Below, piece after piece: positions 9,129 to 17,259 of a DNA stretch of 64,000 nucleotides; positions within the stretch are counted from its first letter, which is position 1, and each line of letters begins with the position of its first letter. The notes under the pieces were generated by a model. That model did not search any database and was not told the origin of the DNA. It saw only the letters and a list, made by a program, of their open reading frames with translations. A program made the position numbers and the translations under genes. The stretch is from Parasediminibacterium sp046546515 (GTDB lineage Bacteria; Bacteroidota; Bacteroidia; Chitinophagales; Chitinophagaceae): positions 1 to 64,000 of the forward strand of contig NZ_JBKHKJ010000019.1 of the NCBI RefSeq assembly GCF_046546515.1. The letters are read 5' to 3'.

Positions 9129-10124
9129 CTACCTCGGTACTTCCAACGAATGTATAATCGATTCTATCACTTCGTCCTCCTTTGAGCCTTCCATTTCTTT
9201 TTCAGGCGTAAGGATGATGCGGTGCCTAAGCACAGGCTTGCTTACGAGTATAATATCGTCTGGCGTTACAAAATCACGTCCCATCATGGCCGCAATGGCT
9301 TTTGCGGCTTGCAACATGGCCAAGGAAGCACGGGGCGATGCGCCCAAATAAATGGCTTTGTCGTTGCGAGTTGCCACGATTATCTTGGCTATAAACTGCA
9401 ATAGCTTTTCATCTACCACTATGCCTTTTATTAGCTGCCGCAGTTGTATCACTTCTTCCTTGCTTACCACAGGATGCACGTCTGCTATGGCCTGCTTGGT
9501 GCCGAGGCCATGAAAGCGTTGCAAAATGGCTACTTCTTCCAGCTCGGTTGGGTATGGCACTTCTATTTTAAACAGGAACCGGTCTAGCTGGGCTTCGGGC
9601 AGGCGGTATGTGCCTTCCTGCTCTATGGGGTTTTGCGTGGCCAAAATCATGAATGGGTTGTCCATCGGGTAGGTTGACCCATCAATGGTTACCTGCCTTT
9701 CCTCCATTACCTCAAACAGGGCAGATTGTGTTTTTGCAGGGGCACGGTTTATTTCGTCAATCAAAATAATATTGCTGAACAAGGGTCCTTTTTTAAACTG
9801 GAAACTATGTGTGCCGGGGTTAAAGATATTCGTACCCAATACATCGCTTGGCATCAAATCGGGCGTAAACTGTATGCGGTTGAAACTGGTATGCAGGCTT
9901 TTGGCCACGAGCTTTGCCGTTAGCGTCTTGGCTACGCCCGGCACGCCTTCTATCAGTACATGCCCATCGGCCAAAATGGCTGCAACAATCAGTTGCACCA
10001 TTGCATCTTGCCCCACGATAACCTTTTTAATCTCGGCTTGCAAAGCCATGATGGTATTGCTTAGCCCGCTTAGGTCTAGCCGTTGTTCAAACAAATTGTC
10101 TTCCTGTACTATATCATTTTCCAT
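9129..10124 (-). CDS. MoxR family AAA+ ATPase
   Basis: 331 residues, typical for MoxR. Walker A is GVPGVAKT (60-67), Walker B LIDEIN (121-126), sensor 1 lies in ILATQNPIEQEGTY, followed by LPEAQLDRFLF and the sensor-2 region GASPRASLAMLQAAKA. MoxR proteins act as chaperone-like ATPases with VWA/DUF58 partners. It starts 1 bp after the stop of the DUF4350 gene, so the two are translationally linked. The neighbourhood (SpoIIM-like, DUF4129, DUF4350, DUF58, RDD) is a recurrent Bacteroidota cluster whose exact job is not settled. Confidence 0.95.
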   Translation of the reverse strand: MENDIVQEDNLFEQRLDLSGLSNTIMALQAEIKKVIVGQDAMVQLIVAAILADGHVLIEGVPGVAKTLTAKLVAKSLHTSFNRIQFTPDLMPSDVLGTNIFNPGTHSFQFKKGPLFSNIILIDEINRAPAKTQSALFEVMEERQVTIDGSTYPMDNPFMILATQNPIEQEGTYRLPEAQLDRFLFKIEVPYPTELEEVAILQRFHGLGTKQAIADVHPVVSKEEVIQLRQLIKGIVVDEKLLQFIAKIIVATRNDKAIYLGASPRASLAMLQAAKAIAAMMGRDFVTPDDIILVSKPVLRHRIILTPEKEMEGSKEDEVIESIIHSLEVPR

Positions 10125-10125
10125 G

Positions 10126-11367
10126 TTATGCTTTTTTATAGAAGTTTTCTAAAAGTTGGTAATACGCAACCAATTGCTGGCTGCTTATTGTATTGGTTAG
10201 TTGAATGTTGTATATGGCATCTACTATGTTCATTGTTTCCTCTTTTGGCAAATTTGTTTTTGCAGCTAGTGCCTCGGCAAAAGAAGCATTTATAAACCTT
10301 GTATCTATTTTGTATTGCTGCCGCACATAGTCTAGGAAAAAAAGCGTCATTTTTTCTGCAAGGTTTTTATGGTCGCCTTTTTCGTAATACAACTTGCCAA
10401 CCGTTGTTACAAATGCCAAAGATTCGTTTGCAGGTTTTTTGTAAACAGGTATAAGGCGTTGCTTACGTTTGGCCTCGGTAACAATAAAAAACAAAACTAC
10501 TGCGATGGCAAGCCAAAATGCCCACCTGAAATTCTCGTATTTCAAAATAACAGATAACAGGGAATTGGAGTTGTCTGTATCATCGTCATTAACATATTTC
10601 TTGTTCAAAAAATATTCGTCCCACACAATTTTTTTTGGCTTTGCAGGCAATAAAGACAAAATCAGCTCAAGATAGCCATGGTTTTGGTGCCAAAGCAAAA
10701 ACAAATTGGTAAATGCTATGGGGGCACTATGCAGGTATATGCTGCCTTTCTCGGCATTCATGCCTAGGAAGTTAGGCTTATTGTGGGCATCGTAACCCAA
10801 CGTGTAAGCAAAAGAACTATCGTATGTATAAAAATGGTTGTCGTACCCAATGCCCGAGTAGCTATAAAAGCGGTTGCCAGTAAACGTATTGCTGTCGAGG
10901 CTCACTTGCAGTGAGTCGAACTTTCTTGTAGCTTCTTCGTTCCCAGCAAAGCTGATATATGAATTGTTATAGTAATTATTCTGTTGTACTTTAAAAAACT
11001 TGCAGGCAATATCGTTCATCTGCAAGGCAGAAATAAGTACTTGGTTGCCTTTTTGGGCAAAACCTACAAGGTAATCCAAGTCTGTTTCAGACGGGTTGAA
11101 ATAACTGTTTACAATAATAAGCACTTGGCTGTCTTGCTTGTTATTGATTACTTCCCAGTCTGTTGGCACAACTGTGTTTACTTTTATTTTGCTGTAGGGG
11201 AACAGTGTTTGCAAAGCATTGAACGCTGTGTAAGTGCCATAAGGTATTTTGTCTTTCCGGCTAAGTGTAATATGCGTGTCTATTTTCCGGGAAGGTTCCA
11301 CAAATAAAAATATGGCCATCACCAGCACCAGCAGGGCAATTACTACATAAATGATGGTGTTTTTCAT
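10126..11367 (-). CDS. DUF4350 domain membrane protein
   Basis: 413 residues. One N-terminal membrane segment (MKNTIIYVVIALLVLVMAIFLFV), an extracytoplasmic domain (about 30-275) including TLSRKDKIPYGTYTAF and a GATase-like segment (VLIIVNSYFNPSETDLDYLVGFAQKGNQVLIS), a second membrane helix near 280-300 (WAFWLAIAVVLFFIV) and a cytosolic C-terminus of about 110 residues. DUF4350 is a known neighbour of MoxR/DUF58 genes; biochemical role unknown. Its ATG overlaps the DUF4129 stop (ATGA), showing coupling. Confidence 0.82.
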   Translation of the reverse strand: MKNTIIYVVIALLVLVMAIFLFVEPSRKIDTHITLSRKDKIPYGTYTAFNALQTLFPYSKIKVNTVVPTDWEVINNKQDSQVLIIVNSYFNPSETDLDYLVGFAQKGNQVLISALQMNDIACKFFKVQQNNYYNNSYISFAGNEEATRKFDSLQVSLDSNTFTGNRFYSYSGIGYDNHFYTYDSSFAYTLGYDAHNKPNFLGMNAEKGSIYLHSAPIAFTNLFLLWHQNHGYLELILSLLPAKPKKIVWDEYFLNKKYVNDDDTDNSNSLLSVILKYENFRWAFWLAIAVVLFFIVTEAKRKQRLIPVYKKPANESLAFVTTVGKLYYEKGDHKNLAEKMTLFFLDYVRQQYKIDTRFINASFAEALAAKTNLPKEETMNIVDAIYNIQLTNTISSQQLVAYYQLLENFYKKA

Positions 11368-12398
11368 TTGGCAGTAATTTTATTTTGAAAAGATGTTATT
11401 TCTTCCTTTATACTGTTGAAAGCCTGTTCGCTCACATCGAAGCTGCCATACCATGCGTATTCATAATGCCGGGTAATGGCCGCAAATGCTGCATACAATG
11501 GCGTGGCATACAATTGCTGCAAATAGTGGAAGTTGGTATGTTCCGGTGCAAACTGCACTAGCTTTTTGTCGCTAAGCTGCTTTATGGTCTGCAAATATTG
11601 TATACGGATGTAGAGGCGGTAGTTTTTATCTGCCAGTGCTTTTTGCAATAACTCTTTGTACTGCAATTGAAAAATATCCACGCCCTGCCCTTCTAGCGCA
11701 TCTTCTGGGATGGCATCTTTACTAGCTTTGTTCCAATTCCATAAAGCTATTTTATTGGTTGTTAAAAAATAGCCCACACCAAATAAAAAAGCACTGATAA
11801 TCACCCCCCATAAGATTTTTCTTGTCCATGGTGGCAGTGATACATTTCCGTCATCTTCATCCAATAGTTGCTCATCGTCGTGCTTTCGCTTCAAATTCCT
11901 TTTCCTCCTGTGGTTGATGCTATCTGCCCGCAAGGTAGAATCGATGGTAAATTGCAACTGCACTTGCCTTGCTTTGAAGTTTTCTATTTTGCTTATATAC
12001 CAAAAATCATCTGTTTTTTTAAGGCTATCGGCCATTTTGACAAAGGAAGCACGGGGCGGCAAAGGGGATTCAACAAAATAGTCGCTGAAATATTCTTTAT
12101 TGTTGAAATAAGTTTCGGATGAATCGTAAATATGCGATTCTTTTTGTGTTACACTGTCATTTGATACCATAGTACTCACAGTATCTGTTACAACTTGGGC
12201 AAATAGTGAAGCTGGGGCAATAAAGATGCAAAGGCACAAGCATAAATTAGCCACAAAGGTACGAAGACACAAAGCGGCACGAAGGTTTAAGGGAAAGAAG
12301 AAGCAGAAAGCAAGAAGCTCTTTCTTCCTTTTTCTTTGTGCTTCTTCATGCTTTCGTGCCTTCGTGGCTACATAATAGTTGGCGAGTATTAACGGCAT
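11364..12398 (-). CDS. DUF4129-type membrane protein
   Basis: 344 residues if begun at the ATG that overlaps the SpoIIM stop as TAATG, the best start by coupling. The first ~45 residues (MPLILANYY then K/R-rich and Cys/Leu-rich stretches) are encoded by an imperfect hairpin repeat (12245-12375). The real export signal appears to be the following LCLCLCIFIAPASLFAQ. The mature part has a charged domain, a Lys/Arg-Asp/Glu stretch (NHRRKRNLKRKHDDEQ), one membrane helix (ILWGVIISAFLFGVGYFL) and a C-terminal helical domain (IRIQYLQTIKQL...FAAITRHYEYAWYGSFDVSEQAF), which is the DUF4129 signature region. A later GTG or TTG start near 12245 is possible. Confidence 0.72.
   Translation of the reverse strand: MPLILANYYVATKARKHEEAQRKRKKELLAFCFFFPLNLRAALCLRTFVANLCLCLCIFIAPASLFAQVVTDTVSTMVSNDSVTQKESHIYDSSETYFNNKEYFSDYFVESPLPPRASFVKMADSLKKTDDFWYISKIENFKARQVQLQFTIDSTLRADSINHRRKRNLKRKHDDEQLLDEDDGNVSLPPWTRKILWGVIISAFLFGVGYFLTTNKIALWNWNKASKDAIPEDALEGQGVDIFQLQYKELLQKALADKNYRLYIRIQYLQTIKQLSDKKLVQFAPEHTNFHYLQQLYATPLYAAFAAITRHYEYAWYGSFDVSEQAFNSIKEEITSFQNKITAK
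12245..12375. repeat. Imperfect hairpin repeat inside a coding region
   Basis: The left arm (GCCACAAAGGTACGAAGACA, then CAAAG) is complementary to the right arm (CTTTGTG ... CTTTCGTGCCTTCGTGGC). The same CACAAAG/GCACGAAG vocabulary occurs in several intergenic gaps of the window. Here it lies in frame at the 5' end of the DUF4129 gene. Confidence 0.7.
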
Positions 12399-13357
12399 TA
12401 GTCTTTCCTTGAAAGGTTTAGTTGTTTTTGCAAACGGATGGGGTAAACAATAAAATAAAATACCACGAATGCCAGCGAGGTGCCAATAATCACCAGTTTC
12501 AGGAACAAGGGAATCCCCGTATGCCGCGTAACAAACCCCTCGAAAAAAGCAGCCATCAATAGCATAGGGAAATTGGCCAGGGCAATAATTACCCCTTCTT
12601 TTGCACCTTGTTTTAAAGCATCTAATCTTTTGATAGTGCCTGGGAAAAGCCAACTTTTCGCCATTACCAAGCCCGATGTTGCCGCTACTACAAAAGTGGA
12701 TAGTTCTAATGTGCCATGAATCATTATGGTAAGCAAGCTGCTTACGCCCATGCCATGCCTGAAAAAGAAACATTCAAAAGCACCTACCATGATGGCATTT
12801 ACCATCAACCCTTTTATTGTGGGTATGCCCAGCAATATGCCCCCGGCAAACTCTATCAGCGATACTTTTATATTATTCAAAAAAAGGAAAAAGAAAGAAA
12901 GCACTTCATTGCCATAGCCATATACCTTAAAAGGATGACCCTCGGCAATATGCTGCTCCGTCATGTCCACATACCCATTACCCAAAACCTGGCGTATAAA
13001 TGTCTCGTCTTTATTGGCCGAGAAAAAACCTATGGCCACAAACAGCAGGAACAGGCAAAAGCAAATAAAAAGTACTGCATGGTGCTTGCGGATAATTAGC
13101 GGCAGCCTGTACTTGAAAAAAGCAAATAATTGTTTAGTATCGGCTTTTTGGTTTTCGTACAGGCCAATATAGCGTTTGCTGGCTTCGGTGTTTAAATATT
13201 GGGTAATGGAACTGCGTGGATAAAAAGTCTTGGCAAACCCCAAATCCTCCACCAACTGTATAAATTCCTTCGCCATTTCATCGGGGTATTGGCTTGGGTT
13301 AGCCTGCATTTCCTGCCACCGCCCCTTGTTTTTCTTAATAAAAAGTGCCTCTCTCAA
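12398..13357 (-). CDS. SpoIIM-like (stage II sporulation M family) membrane protein
   Basis: 319 residues. The start is a TTG: no ATG fits, and MREALFIKKNKGRWQEM matches how this family begins. A soluble N-terminal helical part (1-95) is followed by several membrane segments: AVLFICFCLFLLFVAIGFF, VSLIEFAGGILLGIPTIKGLMVNAIMVGAF, the family signature ...LLTIMIHGTLELSTFVVAATSGL, and two more near the C-terminus. In Bacteroidota, SpoIIM-like proteins unrelated to sporulation travel with RDD and MoxR genes. First gene of the minus-strand cluster, divergent from the RDD gene, so the 65 bp between the two starts must hold both promoters. Confidence 0.88.
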   Translation of the reverse strand: MREALFIKKNKGRWQEMQANPSQYPDEMAKEFIQLVEDLGFAKTFYPRSSITQYLNTEASKRYIGLYENQKADTKQLFAFFKYRLPLIIRKHHAVLFICFCLFLLFVAIGFFSANKDETFIRQVLGNGYVDMTEQHIAEGHPFKVYGYGNEVLSFFFLFLNNIKVSLIEFAGGILLGIPTIKGLMVNAIMVGAFECFFFRHGMGVSSLLTIMIHGTLELSTFVVAATSGLVMAKSWLFPGTIKRLDALKQGAKEGVIIALANFPMLLMAAFFEGFVTRHTGIPLFLKLVIIGTSLAFVVFYFIVYPIRLQKQLNLSRKD

Positions 13358-13422
13358 AAGCTTTGTTTTTTATTTGCGTAAATTATAATTACTTTACCTA
13401 TCAACCAACATTTTTTCCTGAA

Positions 13423-14169
13423 ATGAGCAAAATAATTGTCCCGGCTAGTTGCAATATAGACTTATCATTTGAAGCTGCCCCTTTTCACCATCGTTTCCTT
13501 GCGTGGCTGTTAGATATATTCATCATGTTAGGCTACATTTTGGTAATGAGCTTTTTTATTGGCAAATATATGAGCCACCACCATAGCACAGGCAGAGATT
13601 TGAGTTACCTGTATAATTTATCGTCAGTAGAAATGATTGCTTTTTCGCCCATTTTGGTGTACCATTTGCTTAGCGAGCTGCTGCTGAATGGGCAAAGCAT
13701 TGGGAAACGCCTGCTGGGCATGAAAGTGATAAGCGAAACAGGCACCAACGCATCCCTTTATCAATACCTTATACGCTGGCTGCTGAGGGTGGTTGACTTT
13801 GGCTTTTCCATGGGTTTTATTGGGTTTGTCACCTCCATCGCCACCAAAAAAGGCCAACGCCTTGGCGATGTGGCCGCAGGTACATTGGTGGTAAAAACAA
13901 GGGTGAAAAGCGACTTGGGCAATACCATTTTCCAAGAGGTAGAAACTGGCTATGTGCCTGTATATGCCAATGTGCTAAGGCTAAGCGACCGGGACATGAA
14001 CGTGATAAAAAACATACTGGACGCCTCAAGGCGTGACAATAAGCTAGAACTCGCTGAACGCACTAGCGACAAAATAAGGTCTGTGCTGCAAATAACCCAG
14101 CACCAGCATCCCATAGAATTTTTAGAAACGATTTTGAAAGATTACAATGCCTTGGCGGATAGGAAGTGA
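13423..14169 (+). CDS. RDD family membrane protein
   Basis: About 248 residues from MSKIIVPASC (26 codons of open frame upstream lack a fitting start). The RDD domain begins at FHHRFLAWLLDIFIMLGYILVMSFF with the conserved Arg and Asp of helix 1. A second helix (IAFSPILVYHLLSELLLNGQSIGKRLLGMKVI) and a third (YLIRWLLRVVDFGFSMGFIGF) follow, then the family's GQRLGDVAAGTLVV motif. The C-terminal ~80 residues are a soluble helical extension. RDD proteins are proposed transporters or membrane partners. Divergent from the SpoIIM-MoxR cluster, a usual arrangement. Confidence 0.88.
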   Translation: MSKIIVPASCNIDLSFEAAPFHHRFLAWLLDIFIMLGYILVMSFFIGKYMSHHHSTGRDLSYLYNLSSVEMIAFSPILVYHLLSELLLNGQSIGKRLLGMKVISETGTNASLYQYLIRWLLRVVDFGFSMGFIGFVTSIATKKGQRLGDVAAGTLVVKTRVKSDLGNTIFQEVETGYVPVYANVLRLSDRDMNVIKNILDASRRDNKLELAERTSDKIRSVLQITQHQHPIEFLETILKDYNALADRK

Positions 14170-14205
14170 TGGTAGACTATAAAGTATACTCTGTAAAAAT
14201 TAACC

Positions 14206-14300
14206 GAAAAGCCCGCAGAGTTTCTCACGCAAAGTAGTCGCAAAGGGAAATGCTGTAGAAAAAGGAAGAACGTTTCACTTTGAGGACGCAAAGACGTAGA
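14206..14300. repeat. Degenerate CAAAG repeat block
   Basis: The sequence AACGTTTCACTTTGAGGACG plus CAAAG recurs with two changes at 17153-17178 (AACGTTTCACTTTAAGGACA, then CAAAG). It lies between the convergent RDD gene and the coiled-coil gene. Confidence 0.55.
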
Positions 14301-14318
14301 TTAAAAAGTGACATCAAA

Positions 14319-14651
14319 TTATTTCCTCAACAAGTAAAAAACAATTGCAATGCCAATAGTGCCTACCCAAAAGGCAAACATCCATTTAATGATGTCGGTT
14401 TTTGATGTTTCTATTTTCTCCAGTAAATCCGATTTTAGTTTATAGCTATCTTCTTTGGTAGCAAAAACAGTGTTTATTTCCTTTCTTAGGTTTTCTAAAT
14501 CTTTCGTTTGTAAATTTTTGAATATTTCCGTTTTTTCTTCTGTTTTTTCCTTTGCTTTTGTTTCAAAGTACTCAATTACCATAGCTGCCTCTTGTTCAGA
14601 AAACCTAGACTTGAAAATATCGTACACTTTTAACTCTAAAACATTCATCAT
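14319..14651 (-). CDS. Small coiled-coil protein with C-terminal membrane anchor
   Basis: 110 residues. Residues 1-30 are helical (LELKVYDIFKSRFSEQEAAMVIEYFETK), 30-85 a Lys/Glu-rich coiled coil, and 88-107 one membrane helix (IIKWMFAFWVGTIGIAIVFYLL) ending in RK. This layout (amphipathic head, coiled coil, terminal anchor) is like the DUF1640/CCDC90 group, but I cannot confirm the family. Function unknown; probably an oligomeric inner-membrane protein. No operon partner. Confidence 0.65.
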   Translation of the reverse strand: MMNVLELKVYDIFKSRFSEQEAAMVIEYFETKAKEKTEEKTEIFKNLQTKDLENLRKEINTVFATKEDSYKLKSDLLEKIETSKTDIIKWMFAFWVGTIGIAIVFYLLRK

Positions 14652-14724
14652 AGAAATATTTACAACAAAAATAAGTAATTATACAATTTGTTGCATAGTC
14701 TTTCCTTGTTTTAAATCACCCTTA

Positions 14725-15480
14725 CTAATAAGTTGCTTTAATTACTGCACCCAGCAATTCACTCCATTTTTCATATTCCTTCCCTGAAGGGTGCAGGCCG
14801 TCTGGGGCAATCAATGTGCCATCGGTTGCTCCTTGGCGAGTTAAGTCGGTAATATAGATGTAAGGGCAGTTATACTGAAAGGCAATACGCTTGTTTATTG
14901 CATTGAACCAATCTATTTGCTGGCTTATTTGTGCTTTGTTGCTGCCAGAAGCAAAAGGGGTAACGCTATAATCGGGTATAGAAACCACAAATACATGGTT
15001 TGGCTTCCCTCCTGCTAGTTGGATGCTTTTTTGCAGCAACTGGGTAAAACGGGTTATATATCCACTTGTGTCGTAGCCCCTGTATTGGTCGTTTACGCCT
15101 ATCAGCAGGCTTACAATGTCATAAGGCCCTTGCGGGTTTTTAGATTGTATGGCAGCTTGCAAATCGCTGGTTGTCCATCCTGTTGTGGCTATGTATTCAA
15201 TGGGTTTTACCTTGATAGTGCTGTATGCAGACAACCATGCAACCGTTTGCGCAGGGAAACGCTGGCTGCTATCGACAGATTGGCCAATGGTATAAGAATC
15301 TCCTAACGCTAAATAGGTTTTGCTAGTATCCTTTATTGGCGTAGGTGTGGGCGTAATAATAGTTGCAGTAGTATCCATAGCAACAACTTTAGCAGTAGCA
15401 GCTTTGTTACACCCGATAACCATTGTATGTATTGCTAACAAAAAAAGTGCTACTGCAAAACCCGTTTTTTTCTTTTTCAT
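14725..15480 (-). CDS. SGNH/GDSL hydrolase lipoprotein
   Basis: 251 residues with a lipoprotein leader (VIG-Cys24) and a Thr/Pro-rich linker (about 37-53). The SGNH blocks are intact: block I LALGDSYT with the nucleophile Ser62, block III LIGVND (Asn130) and block V PDGLHPS with Asp227 and His230. This makes an esterase or lipase acting at the envelope or outside it likely; the substrate is unknown (acetyl esters on polysaccharide would fit the hydrolase-rich neighbourhood, but that is inference). Monocistronic. Confidence 0.9.
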   Translation of the reverse strand: MKKKKTGFAVALFLLAIHTMVIGCNKAATAKVVAMDTTATIITPTPTPIKDTSKTYLALGDSYTIGQSVDSSQRFPAQTVAWLSAYSTIKVKPIEYIATTGWTTSDLQAAIQSKNPQGPYDIVSLLIGVNDQYRGYDTSGYITRFTQLLQKSIQLAGGKPNHVFVVSIPDYSVTPFASGSNKAQISQQIDWFNAINKRIAFQYNCPYIYITDLTRQGATDGTLIAPDGLHPSGKEYEKWSELLGAVIKATY

Positions 15481-15638
15481 ACTTATATATACGCAATCTT
15501 GTGCCAGTTAGCTTTTAGATTTTAAAGAAGCTACCATTGCGGAATGAATAAAGTAATTTGAGATAATGATACCCAAGACTGAATATCGATTTTGAACAGC
15601 TTTTATTATCGCAACAATCTTCGCTTTTTCTTGCCCAT

Positions 15639-16478
15639 TTAAGGGGTTTGTGGAACATGCTGCGCTGCCTCCCACCCTATCATGGCCATTTTTCTTGCTG
15701 TGCCCCAGCGGTATTCCCCGATGCCGCCAACTGTTTTTATCACCCTATGGCATGGGATAATAAATCCCACAGGGTTTTGCCCAATGGCTGTGCCTACAGC
15801 CCTTTGCGCCGTTGGCTGCGCAATTCCACTGGCTATATGGCTGTAAGACTGTAAGGAACCTTCTGGTATTTTCAGCAAAGCCTCCCATACTTTCAACTGA
15901 AAAGGCGTGCCTTTTAAATGAAGTGTCAGTGGGTTTTGTATAGATAGTCCATTTCCAAAAAAGCTATTTACAAGTTTATGAAAACTATCTTCTTCTTTGA
16001 TTACAATAGCATTAGACCATAGTTGATTTAATTCTGCTTCTACTTCATCTGGTTTATCTTCATAGAACAATACATTACAAATGCCTGTTTCAGTGGAAGC
16101 CACTAGGTAATTGCCAAATAGTCCGTTTTGCAGGCTGTAGCGTATTACCAAGCCCTTTCCGCTATGCTTGTATTCGCCAGGCGTCATACCTTCTATGTTT
16201 ACAAACAAGTCATGCAATCTGCCCGTGCTGGAAAGCCCTGTTTCGTAAGCAGCATCGTACACAGAAGCCCCATCCTTTTTTAATATCTCCTTGGCATATT
16301 CCACGCTAATGTAGTGCAGGAATTTCTTTGGGCTAACGCCAGCCCAGTCTGTAAACATGCGCTGGAAATGAAAGGGGCTTATATGCACTGCTGCTGCAAT
16401 TTCTTCAAGCGAAGGTTGCTTTTCCCTATTTTCTTTTATGTATCCCAAAGCATCTGCAATGCGATAATAATCTTGCAT
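15639..16478 (-). CDS. AraC-type / methylated-DNA-cysteine methyltransferase fusion
   Basis: 279 residues. Residues 1-105 form an AraC-type double helix-turn-helix (SLEEIAAAVHISPFHFQRMFTDWAGVSPKKFL and ASVYDAAYETGLSSTGRLHDLF). The C-terminal part is an O6-alkylguanine transferase with the active site IPCHRVI (Cys243) and the DNA-binding helix region AQRAVGTAIGQNP. It resembles the C-terminal two thirds of Ada but lacks the N-terminal zinc/methylphosphotriester domain, so it probably repairs O6-alkylguanine and may regulate genes without Ada's triester sensor. Its direct neighbours do not point to an adaptive-response operon. Confidence 0.93.
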   Translation of the reverse strand: MQDYYRIADALGYIKENREKQPSLEEIAAAVHISPFHFQRMFTDWAGVSPKKFLHYISVEYAKEILKKDGASVYDAAYETGLSSTGRLHDLFVNIEGMTPGEYKHSGKGLVIRYSLQNGLFGNYLVASTETGICNVLFYEDKPDEVEAELNQLWSNAIVIKEEDSFHKLVNSFFGNGLSIQNPLTLHLKGTPFQLKVWEALLKIPEGSLQSYSHIASGIAQPTAQRAVGTAIGQNPVGFIIPCHRVIKTVGGIGEYRWGTARKMAMIGWEAAQHVPQTP

Positions 16479-16690
16479 CTTTCTTTATTTACTCGGTACA
16501 AAATTGGGACAGAAAAGCCTGTATAAAAACCCGTTTCTTGCTTTTATTCCGCAATAGAGGGGGCTATATTCGAGTTTTTTTCATGATTATTTTTTTATCA
16601 AAAATTCAGAAAATTACTTTTTTACTATAACTCATTGAAATACAGCGTTTTCCCTTTTTAAAGATGCATTTCTTGATGGATTTTATAGTG

Positions 16691-16770
16691 ATTTATTGTG
16701 GATGGAATGATGATGTATCGTGTATCAATATGGATTCATTGTGGATCAATGTGGATTTATTGTGTATGAA
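16691..16770. repeat. 21-bp-period degenerate tandem array
   Basis: Four degenerate units are marked by ATTGTGGAT-like cores at 16695, 16717, 16738 and 16759 (spacing 22, 21, 21). Half-units such as TTATTGTGGAT and CAATGTGGAT suggest an underlying ~10.5-bp step. Confidence 0.7.
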
Positions 16771-16929
16771 AAGTGAGCTGCTATTAACCCTGCCCCCATC
16801 TCTTCTATAGGAAGTATTATTTCCTGCAAGGGTACTTGCTTTGCCGCTGTATAACTTGCTTTTTATCGCTTTCATAGTTTACATTTTGGTATAAAAGTCG
16901 GCATGATTTACAAATTATCCAAAAGCAAA

Positions 16930-16986
16930 ATCCTATATGGGGGAAATATTCCCCCATGAATAACCATAAATTCCCCCATATAGGAT
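16930..16986. repeat. 57-bp G5/C5 palindrome, copy 1
   Basis: Ends ATCCTATATGGGGGAAAT and ATTCCCCCATATAGGAT are reverse complements; an extra ATTCCCCCAT next to the left arm can pair with it instead, so two alternative hairpins are possible. The reverse complement of 57717-57773 matches this copy at most positions. Confidence 0.85.
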
Positions 16987-17082
16987 GCACAAGTTATTTA
17001 TGGGCAGTAAAATAACTTTGAATAAAATTTGGAATAGTAACGTTTCCGAAATAACTTTCCCCATCTAGGTTAATTTAAAAAA

Positions 17083-17190
17083 AAACATTTAACCACAAAG
17101 AACACAAAGATTTTGCGCAAGGAAGCACAAAGAAAACCCTTTTAAAGTAAAACGTTTCACTTTAAGGACACAAAGGACAACGCAAAAAGA
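17083..17190. repeat. CACAAAG-type repeat block
   Basis: AACCACAAAGAACACAAAGA, GCACAAAG, AACGTTTCACTTTAAGGACA and CACAAAGGAC are spaced through about 110 bp just downstream of the sbcC 3' end. A shorter relative (AACCACAAAGCACACAAA) is upstream of sbcC at 21037. Confidence 0.6.
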
Positions 17191-17259
17191 TTGATAAAAT
17201 GAAAAAATCCTTATTCGGAAATAGGGAAAGTTATTTTGAAAGTATTATTTAGTCAATTT

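Larger units (their letters stand above)
16479..17259. other. 780-bp gap rich in repeats
   Basis: There is no convincing gene here. It contains a 21-bp-period array (16691-16770), a 57-bp G5/C5 palindrome (16930-16986) and a CACAAAG-type block (17083-17190). A 60-codon minus-strand frame at 16693-16875 reads the array as a heptad peptide ((L/F)IHN.S. repeats); I consider it a by-product of the array. Confidence 0.7.

Noticed and set aside
16693..16875. 60-codon minus frame ending in IHN-type heptad repeats as a possible peptide precursor
   Set aside because: The repeats follow directly from the 21-bp DNA array; no leader-peptide motif, modifying enzyme or exporter lies nearby.
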